From Chloroflexota bacterium (GTDB lineage Bacteria > Chloroflexota > Chloroflexia > Chloroheliales > Chloroheliaceae): 64,000 nt of DNA. Position 1 is the first letter of the stretch, and each line of letters starts with the position of its first letter. Both the position numbers and the translations under genes were made by a program. The stretch lies in assembly GCA_028287745.1 (NCBI GenBank), contig JAQBPB010000071.1, positions 1-64,000 on the forward strand. Direction: 5' to 3'. Below the pieces are notes generated by a model. That model ran no database searches. It saw only the letters and a program-made list of their open reading frames with translations, and was not told where the DNA came from. Positions 43,310-51,771 of the stretch are shown here, one piece after another.

Positions 43310-44026
43310 TTAGGCCGGAATAACATAAATGCGCTGGGCTGTCTTGGTACCAAGTGTTACCTCACGCCCTTCCGAGTTAATCATTATCAGGTTTTCTTCA
43401 AAAGGAGAAACCCCTTTGATATGCAGGGCGGTTCCCGGAATAAGATTATTTTCTTCCAGGTATTGCAGCAGGCCCGGCTCATGTTCGGCTTCCTCGCTGA
43501 TGTAGGAAATGCGGACATCGGTGCCAAATTCGGCCTGGCGTAGGGGACGTACCCCCGGGTCAACAATAGCCCCACTCCCGGGGATAGGATTGCCGTGCGG
43601 GCAGGTCTGGGGATTGCCCAGGAAGGCGGTCAGCGCTTTTTCAACTTTAGGCGAAATAGCATGTTCCAGTTCGCAGGCTTCATCGTGGGCATCGGCCCAG
43701 GAAAGACCCAGCACATCCACCAGCAGGCGTTCAGCCAGGCGGTGGCGGCGGCTGAGTGAGATGGCAATCTCGCGGCCTTCATTGGTCAGGCTGATACCTT
43801 TAGTCTTTTCATCGACAACGACTAAATTTTCTTTTTTAAGCCTGTCGATAGCTCCGACAACCGTGGCCGGTTTGACGTTCATCCGCTCAGCTAAGCGCGC
43901 CCCAATTGCCGGGCGGCCCTCGGCAGTCATGTTTAAGATAGACTCAAGATATTCTTCAAAAAGAGGCGAAACCTTATCGGCTTCTTTAGGTTCGTGATTA
44001 TGGTGATCTAAACCTTTGCTTGGCAT
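43310..44026 (-). CDS. DtxR/MntR-family metal-dependent repressor
   Basis: Iron- or manganese-responsive repressor. The start is ATG 44026 (MPSKGLDHHNH) with GAAAGG seven bases upstream. A TTG at 44044 is less likely. The winged helix-turn-helix (about 30-90: GARLAERMNVKPATVVGAID) is followed by the dimerisation and metal domain with Cys/Glu/His in CELEHAISPKVE. CPHGNPIPG then leads to a C-terminal SH3-like (FeoA) domain. The His-rich N-terminus (DHHNHEP) is an addition that may bind metal. No transporter gene is adjacent, so its targets lie elsewhere. It is 37 bases upstream of pepT on the same strand, so it may head that operon. Confidence 0.9.
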   Translation of the reverse strand: MPSKGLDHHNHEPKEADKVSPLFEEYLESILNMTAEGRPAIGARLAERMNVKPATVVGAIDRLKKENLVVVDEKTKGISLTNEGREIAISLSRRHRLAERLLVDVLGLSWADAHDEACELEHAISPKVEKALTAFLGNPQTCPHGNPIPGSGAIVDPGVRPLRQAEFGTDVRISYISEEAEHEPGLLQYLEENNLIPGTALHIKGVSPFEENLIMINSEGREVTLGTKTAQRIYVIPA

Positions 44027-44414
44027 AACCTTGCCTTTCGTCAAACTACTATTGGCAGGGCGCGTTTACCACCAGGAAAGGCCCAACAGCCCTGAAACAT
44101 TTTCCAACCCTCAAATAAAAAAAGGCTCGCTATATTTTACCACCTGAGCCTGTTTTTAGGAAGCCACAACCCTGACTGGTATAGTCAGGTTGACCTTGAG
44201 TGGTTAACTAGCGGGAACCATTTTACTATTTTTCAGGTACCTGAAATCACGGCCATAAGCCAGGATGACCACCGCCGGAACTCTCAAGGTATGACAGCCA
44301 CAGATATGGCAGCAGAACTGCAACCGGCACAACTTTCAACCAGGCGTCTTCTGTATTGGGTTAAGTAAGAACTACCACACTTTAGTTTACAAAAAGAGAT
44401 TGCCAGCTTACCAG

Positions 44415-44560
44415 GTCATCCTGAGCCAAAGCGAAGGATCTCAGCCCTGTGGGCTAACCTAAAGAGAATAATTTGCCCGAATTACACCCTTCCTTGAACC
44501 AATTGCCGTTTGGGTGATATTCGCCAATGGCGCGAGATTCTTCTCTGCGCTCAGAATGAC
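44415..44560. repeat. 146-bp element with GTCATTCTGAGCG-type inverted ends
   Basis: The ends 44415-44442 (GTCATCCTGAGCC...AGGATCTC) and 44534-44560 (reverse complement GTCATTCTGAGCGCA...GAATCTC) are imperfect inverted repeats of about 27 bases. I recall the core GTCATTCTGAGCGCAGCGAAGAATCTC as a dispersed repeat in many bacterial genomes. It lies in the gene-free gap 44027-44637, whose remaining sequence shows nothing else I can name. Confidence 0.7.
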
Positions 44561-44637
44561 AGGCTTAAAAATTGCCTTTCCTGGAAGACGGATAAAGTGC
44601 CAAATCTTGTTTAATAGGGTAGTAGTGCAACCAACCC

Positions 44638-45141
44638 TTATACGGTACTGCGTAAACTAACCCCGGCCGGTTGGTCACGTAACAGGGCTAATTGTGAGCC
44701 ATGTTCAATCTGGTGACCAAAGTCGGTATACAGGATAAAATCATCCAGGGCGTATTGCGCCCCATACCAGGGCAAGGTACCGGGCCGGTGGATTTCCTGC
44801 TCCGGAACCCGGACCAGTAAAGTTAGCATCCGCTGGTGAGCAGCCTTGTATTCAGCCAGGTTCTGCTCAAAAGAAATATCCTTCCGGGCCGCTACCTGGG
44901 CTTCCCCGAAATTGCCGGGACCACCCGTTAGCCACTGCTGCAAGTAAGGCGGGTCGGTAGCGCCAACAAAAGTGCTGACTACATCTTCCACCAGGTATTT
45001 GAAACTACACAGGTGGCCGATTACATCTCTCACCGACCAGACCCCACAGGCTAACTCTTCTACCCGGCCGGTTTCCACCAGTCCGGTGGTATTCTTAATA
45101 ACAAAGCCGTGGGCGTACTCAAGCAAACCATTTAAATCCAT
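44638..45141 (-). CDS. DinB-family protein
   Basis: Four-helix DinB/YfiT-superfamily protein, a metal-binding fold used in thiol-dependent transferases. The marks are WSVRDVIGHLCSFKYL (first His), then FGHQIEHGSQLALLRDQ with two further His near the end. These three His would form the metal site. Length 167 is normal. AAGGAG is seven bases before the ATG. It is 32 bases downstream of the SnoaL-like gene on the same strand. Substrate unknown. Confidence 0.82.
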   Translation of the reverse strand: MDLNGLLEYAHGFVIKNTTGLVETGRVEELACGVWSVRDVIGHLCSFKYLVEDVVSTFVGATDPPYLQQWLTGGPGNFGEAQVAARKDISFEQNLAEYKAAHQRMLTLLVRVPEQEIHRPGTLPWYGAQYALDDFILYTDFGHQIEHGSQLALLRDQPAGVSLRSTV

Positions 45142-45173
45142 AACCGGCTCCTTTTACCTGCTAAACCGGCAGT

Positions 45174-45557
45174 TTAACCTTTCACATAACTGAATTTCTC
45201 GGCCACTTTGCCATCTCTAACTTTACACAGGTCAATGCCGCGCACATGGCCGGGATTACCATCCTTGCTCACCCAGTGATAAATCCAGCGCACCACACAG
45301 CGGTCCCCACTGGCAAAAATCTCTTCGGCGTCAAAGTGAGTTTGCAAGTTAGAGTTGAAGAGTTCGTTCCAATAATCCTGGACCTGGGCCTGTCCCCGGT
45401 AGTACTGGCCGTCCGGGGCCGGGTAAGTCCCTTCAAAGAGACAGTCATCCGTCATCAAAGCCATTACGGCTGGGACATCCTGCCGGTTGAAAGCTTCATT
45501 AAATCGGTAAATAGTGTCAAGGGTAGCCTCAGTCTGAACTGTTGTATGATCTAACAT
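45174..45557 (-). CDS. SnoaL/NTF2-like protein
   Basis: Cone-shaped NTF2-fold protein of the SnoaL-like group. Recognisable stretches are YRFNEAFNRQDVPAVMALMT at the first helix, YYRGQAQVQDYWNELF and the final strands GIDLCKVRDGKVAEKFSYVKG. Members are polyketide cyclases, isomerases or ligand-binding proteins of unknown role. Nothing here fixes the activity. AAGGGAG lies nine bases before the ATG. It probably shares a transcript with the DinB-like gene. Confidence 0.82.
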   Translation of the reverse strand: MLDHTTVQTEATLDTIYRFNEAFNRQDVPAVMALMTDDCLFEGTYPAPDGQYYRGQAQVQDYWNELFNSNLQTHFDAEEIFASGDRCVVRWIYHWVSKDGNPGHVRGIDLCKVRDGKVAEKFSYVKG

Positions 45558-45602
45558 GGTTACGCATCTCCCTTCTATACCATAACAATTAAAAGGACCG
45601 GC

Positions 45603-45682
45603 GGTAGAGGTGAAAGGCCAGGGCTTATAGGCACAACACCTCTACCGGCATAAACCCGGTACCCGGCGGTTGCTGGTACCGG
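45603..45682. repeat. Tandem hairpins between minus-strand genes
   Basis: Two stems: GGTAGAGGTG (45603-45612) with CACCTCTACC (45637-45646), and CCGGTACC (45656-45663) with GGTACCGG (45675-45682). They lie just after the methyltransferase stop on the minus strand. No strong T run follows, so they may limit rather than end transcription. Confidence 0.5.
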
Positions 45683-45696
45683 CTTAAAACAAAATA

Positions 45697-46773
45697 TCAG
45701 GGGCGCGCTTCAAATACCCGGTTGAAGGGTGTTTCAGTAGCCCGGCGAAAACTGCTAAACCCGGCCGTTTTGAAAATCTCACTCAGTTGTTTTTCGGTCA
45801 CAATAGCCCCGAGGGCCGGTCCCTTGCCGGTCAGGCCGTTGGGAGTGCAGCACATAGTGGAAGCGGCCGAAAAGAGGCTGCCCACCGGGTTGAAATTCGC
45901 TTCAACGGTTTCACCGGCCATCGGTTCGACTACCAGGGCCGTACCCCTGGGCGAAAGAGCCTGGTAAGTGTGACGGGCCGTCGCTACCGGGTCGGGCAGA
46001 TCATGGAAACAATCGAAGAAAGCAATCAGGTCGTAGTCCTGGCCGGGATAGCTGGTCGAATCGGCAACTTCAAAATTCACCCGGCCGTTCAGACCAGCGT
46101 CTTCCGCCGCCTTCCTGGCCCGTTCGATGGAGGGTCCGTGAAAGTCAAAACCGGTAAAGCGAGAGTTCGGGTAAGCTTTAGCCATAATAATGGTTGAGGC
46201 TCCATAACCGCAGCCAACGTCCGCTACCATCGCTCCTTTTGTCAATTTGTCATTGACGCCATCTAAAGCAGGCAGCCAGTTTTGCACCAGGTTGGCAATA
46301 TAGCCGGGCCGGAACAAGCGCTCGGTCCCTTCAAACAGGTTGTGGTCGTGTTCACCCCAGCCCATGCCAGCGCCGGTCCGGAAAGCCTCGGTAATCCGGG
46401 TATCTGCTTTCATAATGGCCGTGACCACCTGGATTAAGCCAATCACATAGTACGGGCTATTTTCCCCGGTGAGGGCCAGGGCCTGTTCCGGTGGCAAACT
46501 GTACATGCCGGTAGCCGGGTTGTACTCAATGTAACCGGTCGAGGCCTGGTTCACCAGCCACTCCCGGATATACCGCTCACTGGTATTGGTCAACCGGGCT
46601 AACCCGGCTGAGTCTAGCGGCCCGTTGTCGGCCATGGCCTTGTAGAGGCCCAATTTATCCCCAATCAGCACCAGGGCCGAACTAAGTGTGGTGGCCGCGT
46701 CACTGACTAACTTGCCTACAAATTCGCCTAATTTGGCTTCGTCAACCTGTCTATTGGTGTTAGTTTCAAGCAT
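45697..46773 (-). CDS. Methyltransferase with N-terminal winged helix (Rv2258c-like)
   Basis: Two-domain SAM-dependent methyltransferase. Residues 20-105 form a winged helix (LVLIGDKLGLYKAMADNGPL and SERYIREWLVNQASTGYIEY) as in small-molecule O-methyltransferases and Rv2258c-type proteins. The Rossmann domain starts near residue 180, with motif I MVADVGCGYGASTIIMA, GFDFHGPSIERARKAAE and FDCFHDLPDP. The substrate is unknown. GGGAGG lies six bases before the ATG. Because the winged helix usually makes the dimer in this family, a regulator annotation would be misleading. Confidence 0.87.
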   Translation of the reverse strand: MLETNTNRQVDEAKLGEFVGKLVSDAATTLSSALVLIGDKLGLYKAMADNGPLDSAGLARLTNTSERYIREWLVNQASTGYIEYNPATGMYSLPPEQALALTGENSPYYVIGLIQVVTAIMKADTRITEAFRTGAGMGWGEHDHNLFEGTERLFRPGYIANLVQNWLPALDGVNDKLTKGAMVADVGCGYGASTIIMAKAYPNSRFTGFDFHGPSIERARKAAEDAGLNGRVNFEVADSTSYPGQDYDLIAFFDCFHDLPDPVATARHTYQALSPRGTALVVEPMAGETVEANFNPVGSLFSAASTMCCTPNGLTGKGPALGAIVTEKQLSEIFKTAGFSSFRRATETPFNRVFEARP

Positions 46774-47363
46774 TTATGCCTCCCTCTTGGTTACTCTTAT
46801 AATTGTTCAAGTGGTCAATTTTGCTTAAACAACCCGGGGTAGGGTTGAAAGCGAGTAAATGGGGTAATCAGTAAAGAACTGTAAAATTATTCAAGGGTGC
46901 GGACGGTAGATGGGTACCACTTAAACAGCTACTAATTCTGGCAAACTGTCTTTTTACAGGACCAGCCAGCCAGAATGTCACGCCGTTAAACCCGGCCAAC
47001 TAGAGGCGGGCAACCAACGACCTTAGCAAAGTCCTATAATTCATAGCATAGCGTTCGCAAGTTCAGGAAGTCTGGCTGTAAAGTTACGTAGTGGCACAAG
47101 GTTATTATGTTTTGGAGGAACCAGGCTTTTTATAAAATCACTAAATGAAGAAATCAGGGTAAAGAATTTTGAATTAATTTATTGGAAATGGTTGGTAAGG
47201 GTATTCTAATTGTTTTGGATATGCATAGCTTGACTACCAGGCAAATACACAACTTTAACAAGTGTAAGAAGTCCGGGTGAATTTAGTAAGGTTGGTCTTA
47301 CATTATCATATAAATGCCTGAATTGCAATAAGCTTGCATCAGAGTATATGAGTTGGGGATGAC
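46774..47363. other. 590-base gap without recognised gene
   Basis: Long gap between divergent genes. I see only short frames and no tRNA, RNase P, SRP, tmRNA or 6S RNA hallmark. The stretch 46900-47080 is less AT-rich than the rest and might encode a structured RNA, but I cannot support one. Confidence 0.45.
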
Positions 47364-47392
47364 TTGACATTAATGGGTAAAACTCTTATAAT
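47364..47392 (+). promoter_or_regulatory. Consensus sigma-70 promoter of the rplU operon
   Basis: Exact TTGACA (47364-47369), 17 bases, exact TATAAT (47387-47392). The best promoter match noticed in the window; start of transcription expected near 47399. Confidence 0.88.
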
Positions 47393-47398
47393 AACTAT

Positions 47399-47624
47399 CT
47401 GCAATTTGAAAAAAGTCCTGGGCTGGTTGCCCAGCGCTGGCAGCGAATTTAAGAAGAATTCTCAGGCAGAGGGCGAAAACCCTCCCTTTTCTTGTTAAGA
47501 GGTTGTGAGTTTCCAGGTCTGAGAAATTGCCAGTTTTAAAACAGGACTGTCCAGCCAACCCGGCCTTTTATGCTGGGCCGGACAGAAAAGCGGGCCTTAA
47601 TGGGCCGATCAGGAGGAACAGCAA
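47399..47624 (+). promoter_or_regulatory. Long structured leader of rplU
   Basis: About 225 untranslated bases separate the promoter from rplU. They contain CTGGGC/GCCCAG (47418-47423, 47429-47434) and a second stem formed by CTGTCC and GGACAG in the 47530-47575 part with an AACCCGGCC-containing loop. Leaders that bind L21 or other ribosomal proteins are known for rplU operons in some phyla. Whether this one does so is inference. Confidence 0.45.
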
Positions 47625-47939
47625 GTGTTTGCGGTTGTAAAATCGGGTGGCAAACAGTACCGGGTAGAGCCAGGGCAGCTTTTGAAAGTGGACCATTTGG
47701 CCGGCAGCGTTAATGACGAAGTGCGCCTGGACGATGTTTTAATGGTTTCGGGTGATAATGGCATAACCATCGGCACCCCCACGGTAGCAGGTCTGGCCGT
47801 TCGCACGACCATCGTGCAGCAAACCAAAGGCGAGAAAATCGTAGTCTTCAAGTTTAAGTCCAAGAAGCGGTACCGCAAGACTCGCGGGCATCGTTCGCAG
47901 CTTACGGTCTTAAAGATTGAAGAGTTTTTGCAGGGCTAA
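47625..47939 (+). CDS. rplU: Ribosomal protein bL21
   Basis: Large-subunit protein that binds 23S rRNA. The typical start FAVVKSGGKQYRVEPGQ and the end KKRYRKTRGHRSQLTVLKI are intact. Length 104 residues is normal. Initiation is at GTG with AGGAGG nine bases before. It opens the rplU-rpmA-rpmE-tdk run, an order in which rplU-rpmA is nearly universal in bacteria. Confidence 0.96.
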   Translation: MFAVVKSGGKQYRVEPGQLLKVDHLAGSVNDEVRLDDVLMVSGDNGITIGTPTVAGLAVRTTIVQQTKGEKIVVFKFKSKKRYRKTRGHRSQLTVLKIEEFLQG

Positions 47940-48022
47940 GCCCTCAGCAGGACATTTTCTGGCTGGCCCCTGGAACATTTCATAGCGGGCCAGCGTAGTT
48001 AATATAGAGGAGGGAAAGCCAG

Positions 48023-48310
48023 ATGGCTCATAAAAAGGGTGTAGGTAGTTCACGCAACGGTCGCGATAGCAAGCCCAAAATGCTTGGTGTCAAGAAGTAT
48101 GAAGGTGAAGTAGTCAAGAGCGGCAATATTCTGGTTCGCCAGCGTGGCACCGAATTCAAACCGGGCGAAAATGTTGGCCTGGGTCGCGATCACACTATCT
48201 TCGCCACCGCTGCCGGAATTGTAAAATTCGAGTGGGATAGTAAAGATAAAAAGCGCATTAGCGTTTACCCGGCGGTAGTCGCCACTACGGAAACCTCCGC
48301 AGCGGTTTAA
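48023..48310 (+). CDS. rpmA: Ribosomal protein bL27
   Basis: Large-subunit protein whose N-terminus reaches the peptidyl-transferase centre. It begins [16 protein letters not shown] with no Firmicutes-type cleaved N-terminal extension, so no Prp protease step is expected. [20 protein letters not shown] is the family core. It ends in an Ala/Thr-rich tail. AGGAGGG precedes the ATG. It lies 83 bases after rplU on the same transcript. Confidence 0.96.
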   Translation: MAHKKGVGSSRNGRDSKPKMLGVKKYEGEVVKSGNILVRQRGTEFKPGENVGLGRDHTIFATAAGIVKFEWDSKDKKRISVYPAVVATTETSAAV

Positions 48311-48343
48311 CCGACCGGCATTTATAAAAGAGAGGTATTTAAA

Positions 48344-48610
48344 ATGAAACAGGGTCTTCACCCTCGCTATCAGGAAGCTGAAGTTGTTTGCAGCACCTGT
48401 GGCACTACCTGGAAAACTCGTTCAACTGCCAAAGGTCCGATCAAGACCGAGCTTTGCTCCAATTGCCATCCTTTCTTCACCGGTGAGCAGCGTATCGTTG
48501 ACACCGCCGGTCAGGTAGACCGCTTTATGCGGCGGATGCAGTTACAGAAAGAAGCCAAGGCCAAGAAATCTGAAACCAGCACTGCGACTGCCACCGAAGA
48601 CGAAGAGTAA
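48344..48610 (+). CDS. rpmE: Ribosomal protein bL31 (zinc form)
   Basis: Zinc-binding (C+) bL31 with Cys pairs in VCSTCGTTW and LCSNCHPFFTG. C+ forms act as a zinc store and are swapped for C- copies in zinc starvation in some bacteria; no C- copy is seen here. The C-terminal 20 residues (KKSETSTATATEDEE) extend beyond the usual 66-70 residues and are acidic and disordered. It is 33 bases after rpmA and ends at a terminator. Confidence 0.95.
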   Translation: MKQGLHPRYQEAEVVCSTCGTTWKTRSTAKGPIKTELCSNCHPFFTGEQRIVDTAGQVDRFMRRMQLQKEAKAKKSETSTATATEDEE

Positions 48611-48681
48611 TCTGGCTGGCTTTAAGGCCCGCCGCGATCTCTCGTTAGCTTTCGAGGGCGCCAAGTGGAACAAACTATAAA

Positions 48682-48722
48682 GGCCGCCCCTTTTTAACCA
48701 AGAAGGGCGCGGTCTTTTTTAA
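48682..48722 (+). terminator. Terminator after rpmE
   Basis: A stem of CCGC and CCCTT with AAGGG and GCGG, one bulged C, in 48682-48713, then TTTTTTT. The tdk start follows 20 bases later, so tdk may rely on read-through or its own promoter. Confidence 0.8.
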
Positions 48723-48742
48723 TTCAATCAGAGGGCTTATAA

Positions 48743-49444
48743 TTGGTGCTAAAAGATAAGTTTACCCAGCAAGAAAGGCAACGCCTGCATATGTATACCC
48801 GCGAGGAACAGGGCGGTTGGATTGAAGTTATCTGCGGCAGCATGTTTAGCGGCAAAACCGAAGAACTCATTCGCCGGATTAAACGAGCCGTAATCGCCCG
48901 CCAGGTCGTCCAGGTCTTCAAGCCCAGTATTGACGACCGCTATGACGCGGTCCAGGTCGCTTCCCACAACGGTAATTACTACAGCGCCGCCCCGGTCCAG
49001 GGTATAGACCAGATGCGCCTGCAACTTCGCCCGGATGCCGAGGTTATTGCCATTGACGAGGCCCAGTTCTTTAACACCGACCTGCTGGATTTCTGCCGCG
49101 AACGGGCCGAAGCGGGCCAGCGGGTGATTGTAGCCGGTCTGGACCTGGACTTCCGGGGCGAGCCGTTCGGCCCGATGCCCCAGTTGCTCGCCGAAGCCGA
49201 ACAGGTCGATAAACTCCAGGCGATATGCCTGGTCTGCGGCACCCCGGCCAGCCGGACCCAGCGCCTGATTAACGGCCAACCGGCTACTTTCCACGACCCG
49301 ATCATCCTGGTGGGCGCGACTGAAAATTACGAAGCGCGCTGCCGCAGGCATCACGAAGTGCCGGGCCGGGACGACCAGGAAAACGACCAGGAAACTGCTA
49401 AAAGTGATAACCAGCCGGTTGAGGATACTGCCCCACCTGTGTAA
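48743..49444 (+). CDS. tdk: Thymidine kinase
   Basis: Cytosolic type II thymidine kinase of the nucleotide-salvage pathway. P-loop [10 protein letters not shown], lasso/acidic segment [27 protein letters not shown] and the zinc site with CLVCG and CRRHHE are intact. TTG 48743 has GAGGG seven bases upstream. ATG 48791 (MYTREEQGG) is also possible and gives the more usual N-terminus. A C-terminal tail of about 30 Asp/Glu/Gln-rich residues is extra. The rpmE-tdk order is also seen in Bacillus, where prfA and prmC follow; here glycosyltransferases follow instead. Confidence 0.93.
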   Translation: MVLKDKFTQQERQRLHMYTREEQGGWIEVICGSMFSGKTEELIRRIKRAVIARQVVQVFKPSIDDRYDAVQVASHNGNYYSAAPVQGIDQMRLQLRPDAEVIAIDEAQFFNTDLLDFCRERAEAGQRVIVAGLDLDFRGEPFGPMPQLLAEAEQVDKLQAICLVCGTPASRTQRLINGQPATFHDPIILVGATENYEARCRRHHEVPGRDDQENDQETAKSDNQPVEDTAPPV

Positions 49445-49447
49445 CAA

Positions 49448-50620
49448 ATGAAAAAAACACCCGGTATTGCGGATGCCTCAATGGATATTGATATAGCGCT
49501 GGATGCCCGTTACGTCCAGGAGCATTTCCCCGGCATCGGGCGCTATGTCTACCACCTGGCCGAGGCCCTGGCCGAATTACCGGGTGGCCCTCACCTGACC
49601 CTTTTCTATAACCCGGCCCACCCCGGCCACCGGTTTAACCTGGCTGAACTGGCCGACCGCTTTCCCACCCGCATAACTTTAAGCCCGGTAACCGCCCGGC
49701 CCTTTAGCCTGGCCGAGCAGTGGCAGCTATTTCGTCCCGCCCGGCAAGGCCGTTTTCGGGCCTGGCACGCTCCCTTCTATATAAGACCCTACTGCTTGCC
49801 CTTACCGGTCGTCCTTACCGCTTACGACGTGATTAGCGCCCGCCTACCGGCCGCCATGAACTCGCGCAAGAGCCGCCTGGCCTTTGAAATAACTACCCGG
49901 CTGGCCTTTTTAACTTCCAGGCGAATTATTGCCATTTCCCAGGCCGCCGCCGGGGATATCCAGCGGTTGTACCGGGTGAACCCGGCCAAAATCCGGGTGG
50001 TGCCGCTCGGAGTTTCCAAACATTTCAAACCTCTCGACCCTGCCGGACAGCAGGAAGCCCGGGCCAGGCTAAATTTGCCGCAACGCTACCTCCTTTACGT
50101 TGGCATCAACAAACCCCATAAGAACCTGGCCCGGCTGCTGGAAGCCTTTAAGCTATACCGGGAACAGGGCGGCGACCCGGTAAAGTTAATCCTGGCCGGA
50201 AAGGAAGATTTCCGGTACAGCGGCGACCTGCGCGATAAAGCCCGCCAGATCGGTATAATGGAACAGGTCGAGTTCCGGGGCGAGATTACCGAAGCCGATT
50301 TACCGGCCCTCTATGCCTGTGCCGACCTGTTTGTCTTTCCCAGCCTGTACGAGGGCTTTGGCCTGCCGGTGCTGGAAGCGATGGCCTGTGGAACGCCGGT
50401 CGCCTGTGCCGACAATTCCTCGCTGCCGGAAGTGGCCGGGGACGCGGCGGTGCTCTTTCCGGCCGGAGATGTGGCAGCCCAGGCGGCGTCCATTGCGAGT
50501 GCCCTGCAACAGGCTCCCGAATTGCGCCGGAAAGGGTTGGAACGCGCCCGCCTTTTTAGCTGGCAGCGTACCGCCGAAATGACCCTTGAAGTTTATAAAA
50601 GCCTGGCGAATAAGCCCTGA
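49448..50620 (+). CDS. Glycosyltransferase family 4
   Basis: GT-B retaining glycosyltransferase. Recognisable parts are GIGRYVYHLAEALAELPGG in the acceptor domain, VVLTAYDVIS, RIIAISQAAAGDIQRLY, VVPLGV, LYVGINKPHKNLARLLEAF in the donor domain, and the E-x7-E motif region PSLYEGFGLPVLEAMACGTPV. The ATG is three bases after the tdk stop. ATG 49481 (MDIDIALDARYV) is an alternative that looks more like the family N-terminus. The next gene starts in its stop codon (TGATG). The pair probably adds successive sugars to one glycan or glycolipid. Confidence 0.9.
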   Translation: MKKTPGIADASMDIDIALDARYVQEHFPGIGRYVYHLAEALAELPGGPHLTLFYNPAHPGHRFNLAELADRFPTRITLSPVTARPFSLAEQWQLFRPARQGRFRAWHAPFYIRPYCLPLPVVLTAYDVISARLPAAMNSRKSRLAFEITTRLAFLTSRRIIAISQAAAGDIQRLYRVNPAKIRVVPLGVSKHFKPLDPAGQQEARARLNLPQRYLLYVGINKPHKNLARLLEAFKLYREQGGDPVKLILAGKEDFRYSGDLRDKARQIGIMEQVEFRGEITEADLPALYACADLFVFPSLYEGFGLPVLEAMACGTPVACADNSSLPEVAGDAAVLFPAGDVAAQAASIASALQQAPELRRKGLERARLFSWQRTAEMTLEVYKSLANKP

Positions 50621-51771
50621 TGAAAATTCTCTATATTTACAAAGATTATTACCCGGTGTTAGGTGGTATCGAAAACCATATCCGCTTCCTGGCCGAAGCA
50701 ATGCAAGCGCGCGGTCACGAAGTTGAAGTGCTGGTTACCAGCCGGGACCGCCGCACCCGGCGTGAGGTCATAAATGGCGTGCCGGTGCTAAAGACCGCTC
50801 GTTGGCTGGACCTATCTTCCGCGCCGCTTAGCCCGCGCCTGGCCTGGGAATACTGGCGGCGGGTGCTTTCCAAAAACCGGCCCGCTATCGTCCACCTGCA
50901 CGCACCCTACCCGCCGGGCGAACTGGCCTGGCTGGCCGGTTCCTTTCTACCCGGTTTTGGCCGGAAGGGCCCGGCGGCGGTTTTGACCTACCACAGCGAC
51001 ATTATCAAGCAAAAGCGCCTGCTGACTTTCTATGCCCCTTTTCTACGGGCCGTATTGCGCCGGGTAAATGTTATCTTGCCGACCAGCCCGGGCTATATCA
51101 AAAGCTCGCCCTTCTTGCAGCCGCTTGAGGCTAAATGCCAGCCGGTGCCGCTGGGCATTGAGCTGGAACGCTTCGCCGGGGTGCCGGAAGTCGTCCCGGC
51201 GAAACTGGCCGAAATCAGGGCAAAACCCGGCCCGCTCCTGCTTTTCACCGGCCGCTTGCGCTATTACAAAGGGCTGCAATATCTAATCGAAGCAATGCCT
51301 GCTATAGCGCCCGAAGCCCGGTTGGTAATCGTGGGAGTTGGGCCGCAGGAAGCCGAATTAAAGGGCCTGACGGACCGCCTGGGCCTGGCTGAAAGAGTCG
51401 TATTCGCCGGAGAGGTCAGTGACGCCGAACTACCGGCCTATTACGCCGCCACCGATATATTTGTGCTGCCTGCCTGTGAACGAAGTGAAGCTTTTGGGCT
51501 GGTCCAGCTTGAAGCCATGGCCGCCGCTAAACCGGTGGTATCCACCGAGTTAGGGACCGGCACAAGTTATGTAAACCAGCATGGAGAAACCGGGCTGGTG
51601 GTGCCACCAGCGGACCCGGCGGCCCTGGCAGGGGCGGTCAATAAACTGCTATGGGATGCGGAATTGCGGCAAGAAATGGGACAGCGCGGGCAGTTGCGGG
51701 CCCGCGCTGAATTTAGCCTGACAAAAATGGTTAACCGGCTGGAGGAAATCTATATCAGGTTATCTTCCTGA
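50620..51771 (+). CDS. Glycosyltransferase family 4
   Basis: Second GT-B enzyme of the pair, sharing one base with the preceding stop. Family marks are YPVLGGIENHIRFLAEAMQARGHEVEVL, HLHAPYPPGELAWL, LTYHSDIIKQK, VPLGIELERF, FTGRLRYYKGLQYLIEAM and the E-x7-E region ERSEAFGLVQLEAMAAAKPVV. The opening pattern is close to PimB/mannosyltransferase-like members, but the donor cannot be assigned. Its last 22 bases overlap the 3' end of the converging coiled-coil gene. Confidence 0.9.
   Translation: MKILYIYKDYYPVLGGIENHIRFLAEAMQARGHEVEVLVTSRDRRTRREVINGVPVLKTARWLDLSSAPLSPRLAWEYWRRVLSKNRPAIVHLHAPYPPGELAWLAGSFLPGFGRKGPAAVLTYHSDIIKQKRLLTFYAPFLRAVLRRVNVILPTSPGYIKSSPFLQPLEAKCQPVPLGIELERFAGVPEVVPAKLAEIRAKPGPLLLFTGRLRYYKGLQYLIEAMPAIAPEARLVIVGVGPQEAELKGLTDRLGLAERVVFAGEVSDAELPAYYAATDIFVLPACERSEAFGLVQLEAMAAAKPVVSTELGTGTSYVNQHGETGLVVPPADPAALAGAVNKLLWDAELRQEMGQRGQLRARAEFSLTKMVNRLEEIYIRLSS

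Noticed and set aside
46900..47080. Possible structured RNA in the gap before rplU
   Set aside because: Short complementary stretches exist, but I could not match any known RNA family hallmark or draw a convincing fold.
47370..47558. 62-codon minus-strand frame upstream of rplU
   Set aside because: It overlaps the consensus promoter and leader stems of the rplU operon and has no recognisable feature.
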